A stretch of 12,580 nucleotides of DNA from an uncultured Pseudomonadota bacterium. GTDB taxonomy: Bacteria > Myxococcota_A > UBA796 > UBA9615. Made by a program: the position numbers and the translations under genes. Where the stretch lies: the NCBI GenBank assembly GCA_937907595.1, contig CALCXL010000493.1, positions 1 to 12,580 of the forward strand. Reading direction: 5' to 3'. The first letter of the stretch is position 1, and each line of letters begins with the position of its first letter. Positions 6,276 to 12,580 of this stretch are shown piece after piece. Below the pieces are notes generated by a model. It did no database searches. It was not told the DNA's origin and saw only the letters and a program-made list of their open reading frames with translations.

Positions 6276-7172
6276 ATGAGCAACAAGGCCGTGACCGTCC
6301 TGGACCTGCAGCGCATGAAGCAGCAGGGCACCCGCATCACCATGCTGACGGCGTACGACGCCACCTTCGCCCGGCTGGTCGACCAGGCCGGCGTGGACAT
6401 GATCCTGGTGGGCGACTCCCTGGGCATGGTCGTGCAGGGCCACAAGAACACCCTGCCCGTCACGATCGAGCAGATGGCCTACCACGGCGCCGCCGTCGCC
6501 CGCTCCACCGAGCGTGCCCACGTCGTCGTGGACATGCCCTTCCTCAGCTACCACGTCACCGACGAGGAGGCGGTGCGCAACGCCGGCCACCTGGTCCAGA
6601 ACGGCGCCCACAGCGTCAAGCTGGAGGGCGGGGCGGAGCGGGCCACCACCATCAACGCCATCGTGCGCGCGCAGATCCCGGTGATGGGGCACATCGGCCT
6701 TACCCCCCAGAGCGTGCACGCCCAGGGCGGCTTCAAGGTGCAGGGACGCGGCGACGACGCGGGCCAGCGCTTGCTGGAGGACGCACTCGCGGTGCAGGAG
6801 GCGGGCGCCTACTCGCTGGTGCTCGAGGGCATCCCCCTGGAGCTCGCGACGAAGATCTCCGAAGCCCTGAGCATCCCGACGATCGGCATCGGCGCCGGCA
6901 ACGGCTGCGACGGCCAGGTCCTGGTCATCTACGACCTGCTCGGGCTGGACGACGCCTTCAAGCCGAAGTTCGTCAAGCGCTACGCCAGCCTGGCGGGGGT
7001 CGTGCGCGACTCCATCGGCACCTACATCGACGAGGTGCGCAGCGGCGCCTTCCCCGACGCCGACCACAGCTTCCACAGCAAGCGCCCCGTGGCCCCCCCG
7101 GCCGAAGGCGACGCGGTCGACGCGCCCGAGGGCGATCGGGTGCCCTACGGTCCCACGGACCTCACGCACTGA
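6276..7172 (+). CDS. panB: 3-methyl-2-oxobutanoate hydroxymethyltransferase
   Basis: PanB transfers a hydroxymethyl group from 5,10-methylenetetrahydrofolate to 2-oxoisovalerate, giving ketopantoate, the first committed step to pantothenate and CoA. All family signatures are present: LTAYDATFARLVDQAG near residue 24, VGDSLGMVVQG with D47, VVDMPF with D86, KLEGG with E117, GHIGLTPQ at 138-145 and VLEGIP with E184. D47, D86 and E117 correspond to the Mg ligands, and E184 to the catalytic glutamate, of E. coli PanB (D45, D84, E114, E181). At 298 residues it exceeds the E. coli enzyme (264) through a Pro/Asp/Glu-rich tail of about 35 residues after the barrel, unlikely to be catalytic. Its TGA shares its last base with the panC ATG, so translation of panC is probably coupled. 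Confidence 0.97.
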   Translation: MSNKAVTVLDLQRMKQQGTRITMLTAYDATFARLVDQAGVDMILVGDSLGMVVQGHKNTLPVTIEQMAYHGAAVARSTERAHVVVDMPFLSYHVTDEEAVRNAGHLVQNGAHSVKLEGGAERATTINAIVRAQIPVMGHIGLTPQSVHAQGGFKVQGRGDDAGQRLLEDALAVQEAGAYSLVLEGIPLELATKISEALSIPTIGIGAGNGCDGQVLVIYDLLGLDDAFKPKFVKRYASLAGVVRDSIGTYIDEVRSGAFPDADHSFHSKRPVAPPAEGDAVDAPEGDRVPYGPTDLTH

Positions 7173-8017
7173 TGCAGCGCTTCACGGATCCGGCGGCCCT
7201 GCAGGCCTGGGCGCAGGCGGTCCGGGCCCGCGGTGAGACGATCGGCTTCGTGCCGACCATGGGGTACCTGCACGACGGCCACATCAGCCTCATGCACATC
7301 GCCCGGCCCCAGTGCGACCACCTGGTGGTCTCCATCTTCGTCAACCCGCTGCAGTTCGGCCCCGACGAGGATCTGGACCGCTACCCGCGGGACGAGTCGG
7401 GGGACCAGGCCCGCTGCGTGGACGCCGGGGTCGACGTCCTCTTCTTCCCCACCCCGCCCACCATGTACCCCGACGGCTTCCAGACCCGGGTCAAGGCGGG
7501 GCCCCTGGCCAGCCCCCTGTGCGGCGCGTCCCGCCAGGGCCACTTCGACGGCGTGGTCACCGTCGTCTTGAAGCTCTTCAACCTGGTGCAGCCGCACGTC
7601 GCCGTCTTCGGGGCCAAGGACTACCAGCAGTTCCAGGTCATCGACGCCATGGTGCGCGACCTGAACCTGCCCGTGGTCATCCAGGCGGGTCCCATCGTGC
7701 GGGAGCCCGACGGGCTGGCCATGTCTTCGCGCAACGCCCACTTGACGGACGACCAGCGGCAGCAGGCCCTCTGCTTGAGTCAGGGGCTGAACCGCTGCGA
7801 GGCGCTGGTCGCCGACGGCGAGTTCGATGTCGCCCGGATCCTGGCCGCCGCCCGCGCCTTCGTGTCCCAGCAGCCCCTGGCCGACATCGACTACATCGAG
7901 CTGCTGGACGCCGAGCACCTGACGCCCATCGACTGGCTGCAGCGCCCGGCGGTGCTGGCCTTCGCGGTGCGCTTCGGCGCCACCCGCCTCATCGACAACC
8001 GGATCCTGTCCCCTTGA
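7172..8017 (+). CDS. panC: Pantothenate synthetase (pantoate--beta-alanine ligase)
   Basis: PanC joins pantoate and beta-alanine using ATP through a pantoyl-adenylate, the last step of pantothenate synthesis. The 281-residue length is normal. The HIGH-like ATP motif is in VPTMGYLHDGH (H34, H37). SIFVNPLQFGPDEDLDRYPR (54-73), GASRQGHFDGVVTVVLKLFN (118-137), FGAKDYQQ (146-153) and REPDGLAMSSRN (177-188, the KMSKS-like loop) are family hallmarks. The usual RPGHF appears here as RQGHF, a mild variant. The start ATG overlaps the panB TGA by one base (TGATG), and the stop overlaps the next ATG in the same way. It lacks its own clear Shine-Dalgarno, consistent with translational coupling. panD is not in this window, so the beta-alanine source is elsewhere. 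Confidence 0.97.
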   Translation: MQRFTDPAALQAWAQAVRARGETIGFVPTMGYLHDGHISLMHIARPQCDHLVVSIFVNPLQFGPDEDLDRYPRDESGDQARCVDAGVDVLFFPTPPTMYPDGFQTRVKAGPLASPLCGASRQGHFDGVVTVVLKLFNLVQPHVAVFGAKDYQQFQVIDAMVRDLNLPVVIQAGPIVREPDGLAMSSRNAHLTDDQRQQALCLSQGLNRCEALVADGEFDVARILAAARAFVSQQPLADIDYIELLDAEHLTPIDWLQRPAVLAFAVRFGATRLIDNRILSP

Positions 8018-8415
8018 TGGACGGCCTGCAGTCCGAGGACGTGCTCATCCTGGGCGCGGCCCTGATCATGGTGCTCAACCGGACCTTCACCGGCACCTCG
8101 CTCAAGCTGCGCCGCCCGGCCTACGTCGCCCTCCAGATCGTCAACCTGGCCACGGTGGCGGCGCTGCTGCGCTTCCGGCTGGAGGGCTACCCCGCCCAGC
8201 TGGACCTCTCAGTGCGCGTGTTCCTGATGTTCGTGGTGGCCTGGCACATGGTGCTGGCCAACCAGGGACGCGCCGTCGCCCTGCGCAGGATCGTGGACGA
8301 GCGCCGCGAACAGGAGCGCAAGGTCGACGACCGCGAGCGCCGCATGCAGCAGCTGGCCGAGTGGGACGAGGAGGCGGCCGAGGCGAGGGCGTCGGACGCG
8401 GATCCGCCGGCCTGA
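8017..8415 (+). CDS. Small hypothetical membrane protein with C-terminal charged helix
   Basis: This 132-residue protein is translationally coupled to panC by a TGATG overlap. It has three hydrophobic stretches, about residues 8-22, 36-52 and 66-82, separated by short basic loops. A highly charged segment follows (about 88-122, rich in R/E/D/Q), likely a cytosolic coiled coil. I recognise no domain. It is probably an inner-membrane protein of unknown function. Candidate ideas from context (transport or regulation of pantothenate or precursors) are speculative; it is much smaller than known pantothenate permeases. It ends at TGA 8413-8415, directly abutting the stop codon of the opposing gene. 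Confidence 0.75.
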   Translation: MDGLQSEDVLILGAALIMVLNRTFTGTSLKLRRPAYVALQIVNLATVAALLRFRLEGYPAQLDLSVRVFLMFVVAWHMVLANQGRAVALRRIVDERREQERKVDDRERRMQQLAEWDEEAAEARASDADPPA

Positions 8416-8418
8416 TCA
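8413..8418. other. Back-to-back stop codons of convergent operons (TGATCA)
   Basis: TGA 8413-8415 ends the plus-strand membrane protein gene. TCA 8416-8418 is the TGA of the minus-strand DRE-TIM gene. The palindrome TGATCA therefore serves both stops with no base between them. No terminator hairpin fits between the genes; any termination must occur inside the opposing coding sequence or by Rho. Confidence 0.95.
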
Positions 8419-9651
8419 GGGTCGGTGGGCGTCCACGAGCGCCTGGACCTCGGCGTCGGCCAGCACCCGGCTGGTCTTCTTGGCGGCGTCGAAGATGGCG
8501 TCCACCAGCACGTCGTCGGCCTCGATGCCCCGGTGCTTCAGCCAGTAGACGACGTTGCTGCGGCCGCCCATGTGCCCCACTTCGATCACCTGCTCCAGGC
8601 CGAACCACGCCGCGGGCACCCCCGAGTACACGCGGTCGGCCAGATCGGCGTCGCCGGTGTTCAGCGCCTTGATGACGGCGGCCGCGTGCACGCCGGTCCC
8701 GGTGCGGAAGGCGTCGGTGCCGAACACGGGGTAGTTGAAGGGCAGGGGGGTGCTGGTGGCCCGCGCGCCCAGCTCGGCGTACTCGCGCAGCGCGGCCAGG
8801 TCGCCCTCCAGGGGCACGCCCAGCAGCTTCATGTTGACCAGCAGCAGGTCGATCTGGGTGTTGCCGACGCGCTCGCCGACCCCCAGGATCGTGCCGTGGA
8901 TGCGCTTCGCTCCGGCCTGCGCGGCCGCGATGGCGTTGATCAGCCCCAGCCCCCGGTCGTTGTGGCCGTGCCAGTCGATGATCGTCTCTGGGTAGCCCAG
9001 CTCGTCGACGGTCTTCTTGGTCCACCGCACGATGTTCTGCGCGCCCTCGGGGGTGACGTGGCCCACGGTGTCGCAGAGGCAGAGGCCCTTCGCGCCTTCG
9101 TCCAACGCCACCTCGAACAGCGCCTTGAGCGTGCTCGGCGTCGAGCGAACGGTGTCCTCGGTGACGAAGGTGCAGGGCAGGCCCGCCGACGTCGCCATGC
9201 GCACCGCGGCGCGGGTCAGGTCGATGAGCCGCTGGACCGTCCACCCCTCGGTGAACAGACGGATGGGCGAGCTGCCGAGGAAGGCCATGACCTCGATGGG
9301 CACGCCGACCTCCTGGCTGATCTCGATGATCGGCCGGATGTCGTTGGGGTGGGTGCGCGCCGCACAGGTCAGGTTGATCTTCAGCCGCTGGTCCCGCGCG
9401 AACTTCGCCAGGTGGGTGACGTCGGCCACGGCCCGCGGCCCCGCGCCCGGGAGCCCGATGTCGGTGTGCTGGATGCCGACGCGGTCCTGGAGCAGGAGGA
9501 TGCGCTCCTTGTCCTCGATGACCGGGTCGCTGGCCGACGGCGACTGGATCCCGTCGCGCAGGCTCTCGTCGTAGAACTCGACGCCCGCCTTCCAGCCCCC
9601 GCCCTCGTCGTCGACCGTGTTCCAGTCGTAGATCGTCGCGTCCACCGCCAT
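8416..9651 (-). CDS. DRE-TIM acyltransferase, 2-isopropylmalate/homocitrate synthase-like
   Basis: This 411-residue enzyme of the HMGL-like (DRE-TIM metallolyase) family would condense an acetyl-CoA type donor with a 2-oxoacid. The signature loop reads YDESLRDGIQSP (residues 27-38), with D28 as predicted metal ligand and R32 catalytic; isopropylmalate synthases usually have DTTLRDGEQ. The second metal site is WHGHNDRG (H228, H230), followed by ILGVGERVGNTQID, the family loop with GERxGN. The length ends soon after the catalytic and linker parts, so the C-terminal leucine-binding regulatory domain of classical LeuA is absent, as in homocitrate synthases and some short paralogues. ATG 9651 lies 4 nt after the thiolase TAG, showing one operon. 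The precise substrate (2-oxoisovalerate, 2-oxoglutarate, pyruvate or other) cannot be read from the sequence. Confidence 0.85.
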   Translation of the reverse strand: MAVDATIYDWNTVDDEGGGWKAGVEFYDESLRDGIQSPSASDPVIEDKERILLLQDRVGIQHTDIGLPGAGPRAVADVTHLAKFARDQRLKINLTCAARTHPNDIRPIIEISQEVGVPIEVMAFLGSSPIRLFTEGWTVQRLIDLTRAAVRMATSAGLPCTFVTEDTVRSTPSTLKALFEVALDEGAKGLCLCDTVGHVTPEGAQNIVRWTKKTVDELGYPETIIDWHGHNDRGLGLINAIAAAQAGAKRIHGTILGVGERVGNTQIDLLLVNMKLLGVPLEGDLAALREYAELGARATSTPLPFNYPVFGTDAFRTGTGVHAAAVIKALNTGDADLADRVYSGVPAAWFGLEQVIEVGHMGGRSNVVYWLKHRGIEADDVLVDAIFDAAKKTSRVLADAEVQALVDAHRP

Positions 9652-9655
9652 GGGC

Positions 9656-10849
9656 CTAGAGGGCCTCGACGATGACGGCGATGCCCTGCCCGCCGCCGAT
9701 GCAGGCCGAACCCAGGCCGTAGCGCTGTCCGCGCCGCCGAAGCTCGTGCACCAGGTGCAGCGTGATGCGGGTGCCCGAGCAGGCCAGGGGGTGGCCGATG
9801 GCGATGGCGCCGCCGTCCACGTTGGTCTTGTCCCGGTCCAGGCCCAGCTCCTTCTCCACCGCCAGGTACTGGGGCGCGAAGGCCTCGTTGACCTCCACCA
9901 GGTCCATGTCGCCCACGGACAGGCCGCAGTCGGCCAGGGCCTTGCGGGCGGCCGGCGCGGGGCCGATGCCCATCATCGTCGGGTCGCAGCCGGAGATGCC
10001 CCAGCCCACCAGCCGGGCGATGGGCTTGAGGCCCCGGTCCCGCGCGCTGGCGCCGTCGGAGATCACCACCGCCGCGCCGCCGTCGCAGATGCCCGACGCG
10101 TTGGCGGCCGTCACCAGCCCGTCCTTCTTGAAGATGGACCGCAGCTTGTTCATGGAGGCGATGTCCGCGTCGGTGCGCGGGTGCTCGTCCACCTCGAAGG
10201 GCACCATCTCGCGCCGCTTCTTGACCATCACGGGGACGATCTCCTCGGCGAAGCGGCCGTTGGCGTGGGCGTCGACCCAGGCCTGATGCGAGCGCAAGCC
10301 GTACTCGTCGCACTCGGCGCGCGTGATGCCGTAGTGCTCGCCCAGCTTCTCCGCCGTCTCGGCCATCTTCAGATCTGCGTAGGGGTCGTACAGCGCCTCC
10401 CACAGCGAGTCCTTCAGGCCCTCGTCCTGACCGAAGCGCATGCCCCAGCGCATGTTCCAGGCGATGTGCGGCGCCTTCGACATGGCCTCCGTGCCGCCCG
10501 CGAGCACGTGCGTGGCCTCACCGAGCAGGATCTGCTGCGCGCCGGTGATGATGCTCTGGAAGCCCGACCCGCACAGGCGGTTCACGCCCAGGGCCGGCGA
10601 CGGCACGGGCACGCCCGACTTCAGGCCGATGTGCCGCGCCAGGAAGATCGCGTCTCCCGAGGTCTGCTGCACGTTGCCGAAGACGACGTGGTCGATGTCC
10701 TCGCCCGAGATCCCCGACCGCTCGATCGCGGCCTTGGAGGCGACCACGCCCAGGTCCGTGGCCGAGAGGTCCTTCAGGGACCCGCCGAAGCTGCCGTAGG
10801 CGGTCCGCACGCCGGAGAGGAAGACGACTTCCTTGTTCTCGACCTTCAT
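9656..10849 (-). CDS. Thiolase (acetyl-CoA C-acetyl/acyltransferase)
   Basis: This 397-residue thiolase, normal length for the family, catalyses reversible condensation or thiolytic cleavage of beta-ketoacyl-CoA. The nucleophile is C93 in VNRLCGSGFQ, the general-acid/base cysteine C383 in SACIGGGQG, and H353 in AIGHPLACSG; NEAFAPQ is also present. These align with the C89, H348 and C378 triad of Zoogloea thiolase. The HPLACSG variant replaces the more usual HPLGxSG. Whether it acts biosynthetically (acetoacetyl-CoA) or in degradation is undecided. AGGAG (10860-10856) lies 6 nt before ATG 10849. It sits in the middle of an operon between a dehydrogenase (85-bp gap) and a DRE-TIM synthase (4-bp gap), an unusual arrangement suggesting a shared acyl-CoA/oxoacid pathway. 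Confidence 0.95.
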   Translation of the reverse strand: MKVENKEVVFLSGVRTAYGSFGGSLKDLSATDLGVVASKAAIERSGISGEDIDHVVFGNVQQTSGDAIFLARHIGLKSGVPVPSPALGVNRLCGSGFQSIITGAQQILLGEATHVLAGGTEAMSKAPHIAWNMRWGMRFGQDEGLKDSLWEALYDPYADLKMAETAEKLGEHYGITRAECDEYGLRSHQAWVDAHANGRFAEEIVPVMVKKRREMVPFEVDEHPRTDADIASMNKLRSIFKKDGLVTAANASGICDGGAAVVISDGASARDRGLKPIARLVGWGISGCDPTMMGIGPAPAARKALADCGLSVGDMDLVEVNEAFAPQYLAVEKELGLDRDKTNVDGGAIAIGHPLACSGTRITLHLVHELRRRGQRYGLGSACIGGGQGIAVIVEAL

Positions 10850-10898
10850 CGCTAGCTCCTCGCGGCCTTGTCGCCGCCGTTCGTCTTGTGGGGTCGCC

Positions 10899-10907
10899 CT
10901 GATAGCA
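10899..10907 (-). promoter_or_regulatory. Possible internal promoter before the thiolase gene
   Basis: On the minus strand TGC-TATCAG (10907-10899) resembles an extended -10 within the 85-bp gap, about 50 nt before ATG 10849. No convincing -35 is seen. It could allow the thiolase and synthase to be expressed apart from the dehydrogenase. Weak motif evidence. Confidence 0.25.
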
Positions 10908-10934
10908 CGACGGCCCCGGGTTCCGATCCCCTAT

Positions 10935-12002
10935 TCAGGCCCCCAGCCGCCGCACCGCGTCCACCAGGAAGTCCCGCACCCCCCGCGTGCCCAGGTTGCC
11001 GCCCAGGTCCGGGGTGGTGGCGTTCTCCGCCAGCGCGAGCGCGATCGCCTGCTCGATGACCGCGCCGTCCGCCGTTCGGCCCAGGCTCTGCAGCATCAAC
11101 GCCGTCGACGCCACCGCCGCGATGGGGTTGGCCTTGTCCTGCCCGGCGATGTCCGGCGCGGAGCCGTGCACGGGCTCGAACATGCCGATTCCCCGCTCGG
11201 GGTTCATGTTCGCCGACGCCGCCATGCCCAGGCCGCCCTGCAACGCCGCGCCCAGGTCCGTGATGATGTCGCCGAAGAGGTTGGAGGTGACGATGACCTC
11301 GAAGTCCTCGGGGTGCCGCACCAGCTCCATCGCCAGCACGTCGACGTAGAGGTGCCGGCTCTCGATCGCCGGGTACTCCGCCGCCACCAGCTTCCACACC
11401 CGCATCCACACGTCGTGGCCGTAGCGCAGCGCGTTGGACTTGTCGGACATGCAGACCCGCTTCTTGCCGTGCTTGTCCGCGAACTCGTAGGCCGCGCGGA
11501 TGATCCGCTCCACGCCCTTGCGGGTGTTGATGGAGCTCTGGATGGCGACCTCGTCGGCCGTGCCCTTCTTGAAGATGCCGCCCACGCCGGTGTAGAGCCC
11601 CTCGGTGTTCTCCCGGAAGACCGTGAAGTCGACGTCGTCGGGCCCCTTGTCCTTCAGGGGACAGAAGCGCGCGTCCAGCAGCTTGCAGGGCCGCAGGTTC
11701 ACGTAGAGGTCCAGGCCGAAGCGGGTCTCCAGGATGATCTGGCGCGCGTGCTCGTTGCTGGGCACCCGCGGGTCGCCCACGGCCCCCAGGAAGATGGCGT
11801 CGTTGCGCTCGGCGATGGCGTTGCGCTCGTCGTCGGGGAAGCCCACGCCGTCGCGCAGGTACCGATCGGCGCCGTAATCCAGCCACTCGTACTGAAGCTT
11901 CAGATCCGGTCGGACCTCCGCCAGCGCGTTCATGACGTCCACGCCGACGTCGATGACTTCCTTGCCGATCCCGTCGCCGGGCAGAACTGCGATGCGGAGC
12001 AT
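10935..12002 (-). CDS. Isocitrate/isopropylmalate dehydrogenase-family beta-decarboxylating dehydrogenase
   Basis: This 355-residue enzyme oxidatively decarboxylates a 2-alkyl-malate-type substrate with NAD(P). It starts MLRIAVLPGDGIGKEV. Arginines R94, R104 and R130 fit the substrate carboxylate sites, and Y137 (TEGLYTG) and K188 (SDKSN) the catalytic pair. D221, D245 and D249 (SNLFGDIITDLGA) fit the metal site. HGSAPDIAG (279-287, with D284) resembles the NAD-preferring isopropylmalate dehydrogenases. The RENTEGLYTGVGG loop is more like archaeal-type LeuB, homoisocitrate or tartrate dehydrogenases than E. coli LeuB, so 3-isopropylmalate is plausible but not certain. ATG 12002 is chosen because the family N-terminus begins there and AGAGG lies 6 nt upstream; the frame stays open farther upstream by chance. 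It is the first gene of the operon with the thiolase and DRE-TIM synthase; no leuC or leuD is adjacent. Confidence 0.87.
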   Translation of the reverse strand: MLRIAVLPGDGIGKEVIDVGVDVMNALAEVRPDLKLQYEWLDYGADRYLRDGVGFPDDERNAIAERNDAIFLGAVGDPRVPSNEHARQIILETRFGLDLYVNLRPCKLLDARFCPLKDKGPDDVDFTVFRENTEGLYTGVGGIFKKGTADEVAIQSSINTRKGVERIIRAAYEFADKHGKKRVCMSDKSNALRYGHDVWMRVWKLVAAEYPAIESRHLYVDVLAMELVRHPEDFEVIVTSNLFGDIITDLGAALQGGLGMAASANMNPERGIGMFEPVHGSAPDIAGQDKANPIAAVASTALMLQSLGRTADGAVIEQAIALALAENATTPDLGGNLGTRGVRDFLVDAVRRLGA

Positions 12003-12061
12003 GAGGGACCTCTGTGGGAGGGGAGCGTTCGTCTCCAGGCGGGGCCAGCACGTCGCCGTGT

Positions 12062-12089
12062 TTGCGGGGGCCCGGAGGCGGCGTATTCT
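12062..12089 (+). promoter_or_regulatory. Divergent promoter for the GYF_2-like gene, sharing the -10
   Basis: On the plus strand TATTCT (12084-12089) is a -10 that overlaps TAGAAT of the opposite strand at 12085-12090. TTGCGG (12062-12067) is a possible -35 at 16 bp. A start near 12096 would leave about 75 nt before ATG 12171, mirroring the leader on the other side. The -35 is weak. Confidence 0.35.
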
Positions 12090-12113
12090 AGGCGCGCCCC
12101 GAGGCTCCATCAA
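12085..12113 (-). promoter_or_regulatory. Sigma-70-like promoter of the dehydrogenase operon
   Basis: On the minus strand TTGATG (12113-12108) is followed after 17 bp by TAGAAT (12090-12085). Spacing is ideal, and the hexamers match 4/6 and 5/6 of TTGACA and TATAAT. Transcription would start near 12078, leaving a leader of about 75 nt before ATG 12002. Of the promoter candidates in this window it is the one with both boxes. Confidence 0.55.
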
Positions 12114-12170
12114 CCGGCCCCCCCAAGGCCGCTGGGCCTGCCCTTCACGCCCGTTCCGCCCCCGGGAGGC

Positions 12171-12580
12171 ATGAGCAAGTACCGCATCCAGAAGGAAGGC
12201 CGCGAGTTCACCGCCGGCCGGTTGGAGACGCTGCGCGAACTCGCGGAGCGCGGGCTGCTGCGTCCGGAGGATCCCGTCTCCGTCGACGGCGCTCCCTTCC
12301 GCCCGGCGCAGGACATCGAGGGCCTCGCCGGGGTTCTGGACGGCGCGGAGCCGGCGGAGGACCCCTGGCGTCACTGGGGGCAGGCGGACGAGGATCTGGA
12401 CGGCGAGGACGACGTTCTCACCTCCTTCCTGGACCGCCTCTCGTCGGGGACCCTGCCCGCGGTCGCCGACGCCCCGGTGCTGACGCCTCACGCGCGCAGC
12501 ATCCCAGTGGCCGAGCCGGAGCCCGAGCCGCCGCACCTGGATCCGATGGACCTGGCCCCGGTCGACCCCGACCCCGCCCC
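12171..12580 (+). CDS. GYF_2-like N-terminal domain protein (partial, C-terminus beyond the window)
   Basis: The frame from ATG 12171 is open to the window edge, giving 136 visible residues. The first 50 or so (KYRIQKEGREFTAGRLETL, then RELAERGLLRPEDPVSVDG and FRPAQDI) look like the GYF_2-type fold. Such N-termini are found, often before transmembrane or other domains, in myxobacterial proteins: a basic strand with a Gly turn, a T-L-R-E-L helix, and a PxDxVxxDG strand. After that the chain becomes acidic and Pro-rich (AEPEPEPPHLDP), a likely disordered linker. The start is supported by this fold. GGGAGG lies only 1 nt before the ATG, too close for a normal Shine-Dalgarno, so initiation may be unusual. 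The function is unknown; such domains are thought to act in protein-protein contact. Confidence 0.7.
   Translation, partial: MSKYRIQKEGREFTAGRLETLRELAERGLLRPEDPVSVDGAPFRPAQDIEGLAGVLDGAEPAEDPWRHWGQADEDLDGEDDVLTSFLDRLSSGTLPAVADAPVLTPHARSIPVAEPEPEPPHLDPMDLAPVDPDPA

Noticed and set aside
5517..7169. 550-residue minus-strand frame opposite the kinase and panB, and 257-residue frame opposite panC
   Set aside because: They are antisense to three unambiguous enzymes, with His/Val/Asp-rich composition typical of codon-position shadows in GC-rich DNA.
8425..10855. Plus-strand frames of about 400 residues opposite the DRE-TIM synthase and thiolase
   Set aside because: Same shadow pattern. The opposing minus-strand frames carry all catalytic residues of known families.
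12003..12536. N-terminal extension of the dehydrogenase frame up to 12536
   Set aside because: The family N-terminus begins at ATG 12002. The extension would run through the promoter region and antisense to the GYF_2-like gene.

Overview
This is a GC-rich (about 70%) bacterial chromosomal window, tightly packed and with strong codon bias. It suggests a Myxococcota-like (former Deltaproteobacteria) organism. The reasons are a myxobacterial-style Ser/Thr protein kinase with a huge low-complexity tail, a GYF_2-like N-terminal domain protein, and short TGC-TAGAAN extended -10 elements. The taxonomic call is inference from style, not from a marker gene. I see no tRNA, rRNA, CRISPR array, insertion sequence or prophage gene.

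Layout. Positions 1-3533 (minus strand) hold a Ser/Thr kinase whose C-terminus runs off the left edge; at least 1177 residues are visible, about 900 of them acidic linker and coiled coil. Upstream of it on the same strand are a SprT-like HExxH metallopeptidase (3650-4411 or 4468), a 450-bp gene-free stretch, and ssb (4858-5280). A divergent regulatory region (5281-5537) separates ssb from a plus-strand operon. That region contains a symmetric six-copy GTCCG/CGGAC array (5401-5460), a second inverted repeat, and a TGC-TAGAAC element placed so that the kinase mRNA may be leaderless.

The plus-strand operon is deoxynucleoside kinase (5538-6179), panB (6276-7172), panC (7172-8017) and a small three-helix membrane protein (8017-8415). 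The last three genes are joined by TGATG stop/start overlaps. It meets a minus-strand operon head-on with no intergenic base: the two stop codons together form TGATCA (8413-8418). The minus operon, in transcription order, is an isopropylmalate-dehydrogenase-like beta-decarboxylating dehydrogenase (12002-10935), a thiolase (10849-9656) and an isopropylmalate/homocitrate-synthase-like DRE-TIM enzyme (9651-8416). At the right edge a divergent GYF_2-like gene begins (12171 onward). Its putative -10 overlaps that of the dehydrogenase operon on the opposite strand.

How the genes fit together. PanB and PanC make pantoate and pantothenate for coenzyme A. The opposing operon handles acyl-CoA and 2-oxoacid carbon-chain chemistry that consumes or releases CoA thioesters. 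2-Oxoisovalerate would be a common substrate of PanB and of an isopropylmalate synthase, but the substrates of the opposing operon cannot be fixed from sequence. The most interesting unexplained elements are the GTCCG array between ssb and the deoxynucleoside kinase, the hendecad coiled-coil tail of the kinase, the leuCD-less dehydrogenase/thiolase/synthase cassette, and the shared divergent promoter at 12084-12090. I did not find a convincing new defence or mobile system.
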